This document shows, in pieces, positions 5,455-10,859 of a stretch of 10,859 nucleotides of DNA. Position 1 is the first letter of the stretch, and each line of letters begins with the position of its first letter. The DNA is from an uncultured Saprospiraceae bacterium. Lineage in GTDB: Bacteria; Bacteroidota; Bacteroidia; Chitinophagales; Saprospiraceae. Where the stretch lies: positions 1 through 10,859 of the forward strand of contig CALBVQ010000126.1 of NCBI GenBank assembly GCA_937969485.1, written 5' to 3'. A program made the translations under genes and the position numbers. The notes beneath the pieces are model-generated. The model had not been told where the DNA came from. It saw nothing but the letters and a program-made list of their open reading frames with translations, and made no database searches.

Positions 5455-6906
5455 ATGGATAAACTAACCCAAGAAATACTCGAGCTTGAGAGGCAATCTA
5501 CCGTGTTAGAGCCTACTGCTGAAGTTCGTAAGGACTGGATGACTCAGATCACTGATTACAGCCATGAATTCATTGACAAAATGGAGGAAAATAAGGCATT
5601 CGTCAACACGTACAATGATGCTAACGCATTTGAAGGGATGGACTATTCGAAGTCTGAAAGCTTGGAGAGTATTTTAGAGTTCTTGCGAAAGGAGGTTGAC
5701 ACGAAAGGGCTAAATCCAGCAAGTGGAGGCCATGTTGGCTACATTCCAGGAGGTGGCATCTACCCTACTGCAATGGGTGATTTCCTAGCTGCTGTAACGA
5801 ACAGATATGCTGGTATGTTTTTCGGAGGGCCAGGGGCTGTGAGGTTGGAAAATAGTCTGATTAAGTGGATGTGCGAATTGATTGGTTTTCCTTCAACGGC
5901 ACATGGAAATTTATGCTCGGGAGGATCGATTGCCAATCTAATCGCTATTACCACAGCCAGAGATAGAAAGAAAATAACGTCTAGAAAGGTAGATTCAAGT
6001 GTAATTTACCTAACTGGTCAGACCCATCATTGTGTACAAAAAGCAATAAGAATTGCGGGTTTGAATGAGGCAATTATCCGATATATTCCTATGGATGGAA
6101 GATACAAAATGGATGCTGTAGCTCTTGATAACCAAATAAATAGTGACAAAAAAGAAGGATTGACTCCATTCTTGATTGTATGTTCTGCGGGAACGACGGA
6201 TACAGGATCGATTGATCCATTGGACGATGTGGCGACACTTGCTGAGCAACATGATTGCTGGTACCATATCGACGCAGCTTATGGAGGTTTCTTCGTGATG
6301 GTAGATGAACTTAAGGATCGTTTCAAAGGGATAGAACGTGCTGACAGTGTGGCGATAGACCCTCACAAAGGGTTGTTTTTATCATATGGTCTGGGAGTAA
6401 TTCTGATCAAGGATGTGAAAGCAATGTTTGACACTCACTTCTACAAAGCCTCGTACATGCAAGATGCTCAAGATCGATTTGACGAAATTTCCCCTGCCGA
6501 CATCAGCCCAGAACTAACAAAACACTTTCGCGGATTACGACTATGGCTCTCGCTACGCCTTTTTGGGCTTGACCCGTTTAAAAAAAGTCTAGAAGAAAAG
6601 CATAAACTAGCACTATACTTTCATCGAGAAGTAGAAAAACTGGGCTTTGAAACAGGGGCAGAACCAGAGTTGAGTGTGGTTTTATACCGTTACAAAGACA
6701 CAAGCGACAAGAATAGATTTAATAAGATGTTGGCTCATGAAATTCATGAAGATGGGAGAGTTTTTCTCTCCTCAACGATACTAGATGGAGAGGAGTGGAT
6801 GAGAGCGGCAATATTGAGTTTCAGGACGCATAAGCGCACGATGGATTTATGCTTAAAGATGTTGGCGGATTGCGTTGAACGGGTGAAGGCGAAGTGGTCT
6901 AATTAA
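5455..6906 (+). CDS. PLP-dependent group II amino acid decarboxylase (substrate unknown)
   Basis: The 483-aa protein belongs to the fold-type I family that includes aromatic-amino-acid, glutamate, histidine, tyrosine and 2,4-diaminobutyrate decarboxylases. Visible PLP-site residues are Lys305 in DPHKG (Schiff base), Asp273 in HIDAAYGG (pyridine nitrogen), His191 or His192 in QTHHCVQKA (ring stacking), CSGGSIAN (154-161) for the phosphate, and AGTTDTGSIDP (245-255). The length matches aromatic-L-amino-acid decarboxylases (about 480), and the protein resembles that branch more than GadB, which has a longer acid-sensing terminus. The substrate cannot be assigned from sequence alone. It starts 5 bp after menB and is probably co-transcribed with it. 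Its last 8 bp overlap the end of the convergent gene on the other strand, and no terminator is visible there. Confidence 0.9.
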   Translation: MDKLTQEILELERQSTVLEPTAEVRKDWMTQITDYSHEFIDKMEENKAFVNTYNDANAFEGMDYSKSESLESILEFLRKEVDTKGLNPASGGHVGYIPGGGIYPTAMGDFLAAVTNRYAGMFFGGPGAVRLENSLIKWMCELIGFPSTAHGNLCSGGSIANLIAITTARDRKKITSRKVDSSVIYLTGQTHHCVQKAIRIAGLNEAIIRYIPMDGRYKMDAVALDNQINSDKKEGLTPFLIVCSAGTTDTGSIDPLDDVATLAEQHDCWYHIDAAYGGFFVMVDELKDRFKGIERADSVAIDPHKGLFLSYGLGVILIKDVKAMFDTHFYKASYMQDAQDRFDEISPADISPELTKHFRGLRLWLSLRLFGLDPFKKSLEEKHKLALYFHREVEKLGFETGAEPELSVVLYRYKDTSDKNRFNKMLAHEIHEDGRVFLSSTILDGEEWMRAAILSFRTHKRTMDLCLKMLADCVERVKAKWSN

Positions 6907-7420
6907 GAAACTGGAAACTATCAAGGAACTTATCAATATCTGTATTTACGGACTTTGCGTAGGGTGTTATTACTTGAATCACATATAACTTATTGTCTTT
7001 CAAAGTAGCTTTGGATTTTATCGAATATTCGCTTTTGTGATGAATAACCCATTGTTCAAAATCCTGCCCGCTTTGTTTGGTTGTTGTCTGGTAAATCATC
7101 GTTGCATCTTCGTGAAAATAGGAAGCATTGATAAATTCCTGCACTACAACTTGCTTCAATTCTGTACTATCAGGGTGAAAAGTATTTTCGGGATAAGGCA
7201 CAATCATGATCTGATATAAGAAATTCTGATCAGTCTCGGGAGCTTGGATTCCATATGATATTACGTCAATATTACCAAAATCAGTCATAGCCGTGTTGGT
7301 TTTTTTTACTAATTTGTAAGGCGACTTAACGCTAAAACCCAGAGAATCAACCTGAAAGAGATCCCAGTTTTGACTAAAACTCAAAAAAGGTAAAAATATA
7401 AACAAAAGGACATACTTCAT
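6899..7420 (-). CDS. Small exported protein of unknown function
   Basis: The 173-aa protein has a Sec signal peptide (residues 1-16) with likely cleavage SFS-QN, common in Bacteroidota. The mature part alternates predicted beta strands and two helices: DSLGFSVKSPYKLVKK, an edge strand NFLYQIMIVPYP, a helix ELKQVVVQEFINASYF, strands around FEQWVIHHK and LYVIQVITP, and a final helix DIDKFLDSFQFL. This order resembles small secreted PsbP/LpqN-like alpha-beta domains, but I do not recognise a family. There is no lipobox, so it is probably periplasmic or released. It runs convergently into the decarboxylase, overlapping its last 8 bp, and diverges from the WG-repeat lipoprotein gene. Confidence 0.75.
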   Translation of the reverse strand: MKYVLLFIFLPFLSFSQNWDLFQVDSLGFSVKSPYKLVKKTNTAMTDFGNIDVISYGIQAPETDQNFLYQIMIVPYPENTFHPDSTELKQVVVQEFINASYFHEDATMIYQTTTKQSGQDFEQWVIHHKSEYSIKSKATLKDNKLYVIQVITPYAKSVNTDIDKFLDSFQFLN

Positions 7421-7487
7421 ACGTTAAAGAAACGAATCCTATGGCTAAATGTATCTTAATATTTCTATAATTTTTAAGATCATAGAT

Positions 7488-7495
7488 TAACTTTG
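7488..7495 (+). promoter_or_regulatory. Candidate -7 element of the WG-repeat gene
   Basis: TAACTTTG matches TAnnTTTG exactly, 20 bp before the ATG at 7516. A TTTC at 7462-7465 could serve as a weak -33 element at 22-bp spacing. The spacer between the divergent genes is only 95 bp, so both promoters must lie in it. Confidence 0.45.
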
Positions 7496-7515
7496 GCGAG
7501 ATTAAAAGCAACTGA

Positions 7516-8658
7516 ATGAAATTTTACTACTTTATCCCAGTACTATTATTGTTATTTTCCTGTAAGGAAGAGCCTAAAATCCCTATCACGGGGGAAGGGG
7601 AATACTTTGAAGATTATGAGGAACCAGAAGATAAATGGGGTTTTATAAACAAGAAAGGTAACATTGTAATAGATAAAATTTATGATGATTTACGCCCATT
7701 CAAAAATGGACTAGCACGAGCAAATTTCAAGGGTAAGTGGGGATTCATTGATATGGAGGGAAATGCTGTGATTCCATTCGAGTATCGAGGTACATTCCCA
7801 TTTAAGGATGGGCTTGCTAGAATCCAGAATTTTGATAAAAAATATGGTTTTATTGACCGTGCGGGTAAATTGATCATACCAGATACGATGGGCTTAGTCT
7901 TTGACTTTGACAGTGGACGGGCAAGGGCTGAACAAAATGGGGAATATGGCTACATAGATACAAAAGGCAACTGGGTCATAAAACCAGCATTCAAGAAATG
8001 CAGCAATTTTGAAAACGAGCACGCTAGGGTTTATCAATTTGAAAAGGCAGCCATTATTGATAAGCAAGGAGAATTCAAGATTCGGTATGAAGAGGGAAAT
8101 CAGAAAATGTTTAGTACAAAAGTTGACCTAGTAAGAGCGAAGAAAGATGGAAAATATCGATTCTATGATCTTAATAGTTATAAGGTGATAAAAGATGGCC
8201 TATTCGATGCTACGGATTTCGAAGATGGTTTTAGCGCTATCGAAGAGACTGAAGGGAAATGGAGCGTAGTGAATATGAAGTTCAAGGAACAATTTACGGT
8301 TGAGGCAGAGAAGTTAAAGTACGGAGGAAATGGCAATTGGATATGTAAAACACGTGATGGATATCATGTGATAAATGCAGAAGGAAAAAGGATCACAGGG
8401 AAGGATTACAGTATGATTTTTGCATATAATGATGGATTTGCGCCTTTTGAAGAGAATGGCTACTGGGGTTATCTTGATTTGACTGGAGATGAGGCAATGA
8501 AGGCCTCCCTGCTTTTAGCTTGGGAATTTCAAGAAAATTATGCTAGGGTGATTTCCAAAGGAAAAATTTCCTATATAGACACCAGTTTTACACTCGCTGT
8601 GCCTGACGGTTATCAAGATGCGCATAATTTCTCAGAAGGACTAGCTCATGTTCAATAA
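7516..8658 (+). CDS. WG-repeat lipoprotein
   Basis: The 380-aa protein has a lipoprotein signal peptide, with hydrophobic residues 5-14 and lipobox LFSC with Cys16 as the lipidated residue. An acidic linker (29-39) follows. WG repeats are then seen as KWGFINKKG (40-48), KWGFIDMEG (74-82), KYGFIDRAG (109-117), EYGYIDTKG (143-151) and, after a diverged middle part, YWGYLDLTG (317-325). Between them lie typical F..GLARA/V segments. WG repeats form a beta-rich solenoid of unknown biochemical role, common on Bacteroidota cell surfaces. The acidic residues after the Cys may influence sorting between the inner and outer membrane. The protein stops after a half repeat (FSEGLAHVQ) with no following YGYID unit. 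No terminator is seen before lpdA. Confidence 0.88.
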   Translation: MKFYYFIPVLLLLFSCKEEPKIPITGEGEYFEDYEEPEDKWGFINKKGNIVIDKIYDDLRPFKNGLARANFKGKWGFIDMEGNAVIPFEYRGTFPFKDGLARIQNFDKKYGFIDRAGKLIIPDTMGLVFDFDSGRARAEQNGEYGYIDTKGNWVIKPAFKKCSNFENEHARVYQFEKAAIIDKQGEFKIRYEEGNQKMFSTKVDLVRAKKDGKYRFYDLNSYKVIKDGLFDATDFEDGFSAIEETEGKWSVVNMKFKEQFTVEAEKLKYGGNGNWICKTRDGYHVINAEGKRITGKDYSMIFAYNDGFAPFEENGYWGYLDLTGDEAMKASLLLAWEFQENYARVISKGKISYIDTSFTLAVPDGYQDAHNFSEGLAHVQ

Positions 8659-8698
8659 TTAGGCAATTAAGAACAAATCAGATTAGTATCTAAAACAT

Positions 8699-8706
8699 TA
8701 TCTTTG
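8699..8706 (+). promoter_or_regulatory. Candidate -7 element of lpdA
   Basis: TATCTTTG is an exact TAnnTTTG match about 100 bp before the lpdA ATG, which would give a leader of about 95 nt. No clear -33 TTTG is present. The leader is very AT-rich and shows no riboswitch I can recognise. Read-through from the WG-repeat gene is also possible. Confidence 0.4.
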
Positions 8707-8807
8707 TGCAACCTTAGAACGAGTACCAAAAATTAACTAGTTTAAGAGGCATTTAATAATAAATAGTAGCAAATTAAATAATCAATAAAGTCAAAAATTT
8801 CGATTGT

Positions 8808-10202
8808 ATGAAATACGATGTTATAGTAGTAGGAAGCGGACCTGGAGGTTATGTCGCAGCAATTCGCGCATCACAATTAGGTAAAAAGGTAGCCGTTGTA
8901 GAAAAGGAAAATTTAGGAGGTGTATGTTTGAACTGGGGCTGTATCCCTACCAAGGCTCTTCTTAAAAGCGCGCAGGTTTTTAATTACATTTCGCATGCTG
9001 AGGACTACGGGATAAAAGTAGGTAAACCGAAGGCTGAATTCTCGAATATGATTCAACGTTCTAGAGATGTAGCAGCTGGAATGAGCAAAGGAGTTCAATT
9101 TTTATGTCGGAAGAACAAGATTGACGTACTAGAAGGTTTCGGAAAGTTACTTCGAGGAAAGAAGGTAGAAGTTGATAACAATGGGAAGAAAACGACTTAT
9201 GATGCAGATGCTATTATCATAGCTACTGGAGGGAGAGCGCGAGAGCTACCAAACTTACCAATAGACGGCAAGAAAATCATTGGTTATCGAGAAGCTATGA
9301 CACTAGAAAAGATGCCGAAAAAAATGGTAGTTGTAGGTGCAGGAGCAATCGGCGTAGAGTTTGCATATTTCTATAATTCAATAGGAACTGAGGTTACCGT
9401 TGTCGAATATATGGAACAAGGGCTATTGCCACGTGAGGATGCAGATGTATCTAAAGAGATGACCAAAATATTCAAGAAGTCTGGAATTACAGTAATGGCT
9501 AATGCATCTGTAGAGGAAGTAAAAACCTCAGGTAAGACTTGCAAGGTCTCTGTAAAAAGTAGGAAAGATGGGAAAATGGAGGTTATCGATTGTGATATCG
9601 TGCTATCTGCTGCAGGAGTTTCGACAAACATCGAAGGAATTGGTTTAGAGACGCTAGGAATAAAAACAGAGAAGGGATTGATACAAGTGGATGAATACTA
9701 TGAGACAAATGTAAAGGGTATTTATGCAATAGGCGATGTTGTTCCAGGAGCAGCATTAGCGCATGTAGCGAGTGCCGAGGGAATCATATGTGTAGAGAAA
9801 ATTGCGGGTCACAATCCTGAGCCACTTGATTATGGTAATATTCCATCTTGTACTTACTGTGCACCAGAAGTTGCTAGTGTAGGTATGACAGAAAAGCAAG
9901 CAAAAGAAGCTGGCTATGAGTTAAAGGTTGGTAAATTTCCATTTTCAGCCTCTGGGAAAGCAAGTGCTGGAGGAGTAAAGGAAGGTTTTGTAAAAGTCAT
10001 TTTTGACGCAAAGTACGGAGAAATCCTAGGAGCTCACATGGTAGGCGCAAATGTAACTGAAATGATTGCAGAGATTGTTGCTGCTAGAAGATTAGAAGCG
10101 ACAGGACACGAAATAATCAAGACGGTACATCCTCACCCTACAATGAGTGAAGCCGTTATGGAAGCAGCAGCTGCAGCTTACGGTGAAGTGATTCACTTAT
10201 AA
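8808..10202 (+). CDS. lpdA: Dihydrolipoyl dehydrogenase (E3)
   Basis: Predicted to reoxidise dihydrolipoyl groups with NAD+ as the E3 subunit of pyruvate, 2-oxoglutarate or branched-chain 2-oxoacid dehydrogenases and the glycine cleavage system. The 464-aa protein shows, in order: the FAD dinucleotide fold GSGPGGYVAAI (9-19), the redox disulfide Cys40-Cys45 in GGVCLNWGCIPTK, the NAD+ fold VVGAGAIGVEFA (175-186), the second FAD motif YAIGD (306-310), and the C-terminal dimerisation domain with the catalytic pair His443 and Glu448 in HPHPTMSE. Length and motifs are standard. The ATG at 8808 places the FAD fold at residue 4, as in the family. The gene seems monocistronic, with a terminator at 10240-10277, so which complex it serves cannot be told from context. 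Confidence 0.97.
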   Translation: MKYDVIVVGSGPGGYVAAIRASQLGKKVAVVEKENLGGVCLNWGCIPTKALLKSAQVFNYISHAEDYGIKVGKPKAEFSNMIQRSRDVAAGMSKGVQFLCRKNKIDVLEGFGKLLRGKKVEVDNNGKKTTYDADAIIIATGGRARELPNLPIDGKKIIGYREAMTLEKMPKKMVVVGAGAIGVEFAYFYNSIGTEVTVVEYMEQGLLPREDADVSKEMTKIFKKSGITVMANASVEEVKTSGKTCKVSVKSRKDGKMEVIDCDIVLSAAGVSTNIEGIGLETLGIKTEKGLIQVDEYYETNVKGIYAIGDVVPGAALAHVASAEGIICVEKIAGHNPEPLDYGNIPSCTYCAPEVASVGMTEKQAKEAGYELKVGKFPFSASGKASAGGVKEGFVKVIFDAKYGEILGAHMVGANVTEMIAEIVAARRLEATGHEIIKTVHPHPTMSEAVMEAAAAAYGEVIHL

Positions 10203-10215
10203 TATTGAACTATAA

Positions 10216-10229
10216 ACTGCTAAGGCAGT
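10216..10229 (+). other. Small hairpin in the lpdA 3' untranslated region
   Basis: ACTGC-taag-GCAGT forms a 5-bp stem 13 bp after the lpdA stop, just before the terminator hairpin. It has no T-run. It may protect the mRNA 3' end or be incidental. Confidence 0.4.
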
Positions 10230-10239
10230 AACATACTGA

Positions 10240-10277
10240 GAGCTCATTTCTGTAACAAGGGATGGGTTCTTTTTTTT
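10240..10277 (+). terminator. Intrinsic terminator of lpdA
   Basis: GAGCTCATTTC (10240-10250) pairs with GGGATGGGTTC (10259-10269) over 11 bp, four of them G-U, with an 8-nt loop, followed by eight T (10270-10277). The many wobble pairs mean it works as RNA only in the plus direction. It lies 37 bp past the stop codon. Confidence 0.82.
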
Positions 10278-10331
10278 GTTGAGCACGCTTCCTCCACTGA
10301 ACAGGCAACTTCACCATATTCGGCTGAGATC

Positions 10332-10345
10332 TTATACCAATTCTG
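10332..10345. repeat. Solo terminal repeat of the MITE-like family
   Basis: TTATACCAATTCTG is identical to the first 14 bases of the left end of the element at 3542-3706. It is not followed by the rest of the element. With its flanks it reads CTTATA-ccaattctgc-TATAAG, a 6-bp inverted repeat. It may be the end of a related element lying to its right, a deletion scar, or a minimal unit. Confidence 0.7.
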
Positions 10346-10359
10346 CTATAAGACTACAT

Positions 10360-10572
10360 TCATATTTCACCTTTCCAGTAATTTATGATCTTTTTTTCGC
10401 TAGCTTGCCCGTCGTCTTTGTACCTTCTTGCACTCAGAAAATTGTCCTCTTCTTGTTAGTCGAAGATCGTATGTTCATGCGTGACATCTCTGGTCATATC
10501 TCTGGTTGCACTCCCACCGATTTCACGGTTCTTTCTCGCGGTTTCCTGTAAGATCGTTCGTTCCTTTAGTAG
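10360..10572 (-). pseudogene. Possible decayed coding stretch (71 codons, one internal stop)
   Basis: One minus-strand frame is open from 10572 to its stop at 10360-10362, interrupted only by a TAA at 10458-10456. The codons are rich in purine-first, G-first triplets and charged residues, as in real genes: segments read KNREIGGSATRDMTRD before the stop and ARRYKDDGQASEKKIINYWK after it. A 9-bp direct repeat with 12-bp period (10486-10494 and 10498-10506) encodes the doubled TRD. I do not recognise the protein, and there is no suitable start codon. It ends 15 bp from the solo repeat end, so it could be a relic of an associated mobile element. Chance is a real alternative at this length. Confidence 0.25.
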
Positions 10573-10680
10573 CTAGATAAATAAGTACAAATCTGTTGAA
10601 ACATCCTAAAACGGCAGTGCTAAAACTAAGCTCTAATTTGAACCCTAAACTACATAAGATAAACTTACGATACCGATAAA

Positions 10681-10699
10681 AGCGCCAGCCCTTGGCGTT
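10681..10699 (-). terminator. Weak candidate terminator for the gene entering from the right
   Basis: On the minus strand AACGCCA and TGGCGCT pair over 7 bp (one G-U) around a 5-nt loop, followed by TTTT only. It lies about 88 nt past the stop of the partial membrane protein gene. The short T-run and the distance make the call tentative. Confidence 0.3.
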
Positions 10700-10786
10700 A
10701 CGCAAAAAACTTCCGTCATAAGGTAAGTGACAGTAGCGCACCTACTAACGAAATACCTAGTTGACTAGATACACAAATTACTCAAA

Positions 10787-10859
10787 CTAAATTACACCCT
10801 TAAAATACAAAAAGGCAAATATGGCAATTGAAAAGATAATCATAAATGCGATATAGCCC
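10787..10859 (-). CDS. C-terminal end of a membrane protein (partial)
   Basis: The minus strand is open from the window edge to a TAG at 10789-10787, giving 23 residues. Almost all are hydrophobic: FMIIFSIAIFAFLYF, then KGVI at the end. This is what the last transmembrane helix of an integral membrane protein looks like, with a short positively charged tail. The sequence is too short to tell a transporter from any other family. The frame starts outside the window, so neither start nor length is known. Confidence 0.55.
   Translation of the reverse strand, partial: GYIAFMIIFSIAIFAFLYFKGVI

Larger units (their letters stand above)
10278..10786. other. 509-bp stretch without a convincing intact gene
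   Basis: This stretch contains a solo end of the MITE-like repeat (10332-10345), a minus-strand coding-like frame with an internal stop (10360-10572), and a hairpin (10681-10699). Its left half is pyrimidine-rich on the plus strand and looks less AT-rich than other spacers here. Two overlapping open frames, on plus 10276-10551 and minus 10741-10523, have unlikely amino-acid makeup and match nothing I know. It may be remnant DNA of a lost gene or mobile element. Confidence 0.5.

Noticed and set aside
8713..8807. Possible riboswitch in the lpdA leader
   Set aside because: The leader is AT-rich with no stable stems, no conserved motif and no terminator-like structure.
10276..10551. Plus-strand open frame of 91 codons after lpdA
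   Set aside because: It begins inside the region right after the terminator T-run, crosses the solo repeat end, has odd composition, and the strand is pyrimidine-rich, unlike coding strands here.
10523..10741. Minus-strand open frame of 72 codons
   Set aside because: It runs through a GC-rich hairpin at 10681-10699, has an atypical mix of Arg, Cys, Phe and Tyr, and shows no recognisable motif. It overlaps a more coding-like frame. I leave it as spacer.
10837..10859. Short ATG frame at the right edge on the plus strand
   Set aside because: It stops after 10 codons. The opposite strand reads as a hydrophobic protein end with a proper stop, which explains the sequence better.

Overview
This window looks like a chromosomal segment of a Bacteroidota bacterium, probably of the Flavobacteriales/Cytophagales type. 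The evidence is AT-rich intergenic DNA, weak or absent Shine-Dalgarno sequences, several matches to the Bacteroidota -7 promoter element TAnnTTTG, Ser/Ala-Gln signal peptide cleavage sites, a WG-repeat lipoprotein, and a stand-alone P5C dehydrogenase. Nothing in it proves a genus.

Layout. From 1 to about 170 lies the right-hand part of an interspersed repeat that enters from outside the window, followed by an intrinsic terminator that closes the leftward unit coaD-pruA (2398 to 269). A 239-bp divergent spacer with a 19-bp palindrome separates coaD from a rightward exported TPR protein (2638-3474), which ends in a very strong terminator. A complete second copy of the repeat, a 165-bp MITE-like element with 19-bp terminal inverted repeats (3542-3706), follows at once. 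Next come an NAD(P)H-type flavodoxin-fold reductase (3960-4475), menB (4592-5449) and, 5 bp later, a group II PLP-dependent decarboxylase (5455-6906). A small exported protein on the minus strand (7420-6899) overlaps the decarboxylase tail to tail. A WG-repeat lipoprotein (7516-8658) and dihydrolipoyl dehydrogenase lpdA (8808-10202) follow rightward, the latter with a terminator. The last 580 bp hold a solo repeat end, a possibly decayed minus-strand coding stretch, and the last 23 codons of a membrane protein entering from the right on the minus strand.

Function. Most genes are housekeeping: coenzyme A synthesis (coaD), proline catabolism (pruA), menaquinone synthesis (menB) and 2-oxoacid dehydrogenase/glycine cleavage function (lpdA). 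MenB carries Asp156 and is predicted to be the bicarbonate-independent type. I see no defence system, secondary-metabolite cluster or CRISPR array. The most unusual material is non-coding: the MITE-like family, whose two copies and one solo end all lie just past intrinsic terminators, the tandem expansion of its terminal repeat, and the palindrome upstream of coaD and the TPR gene.
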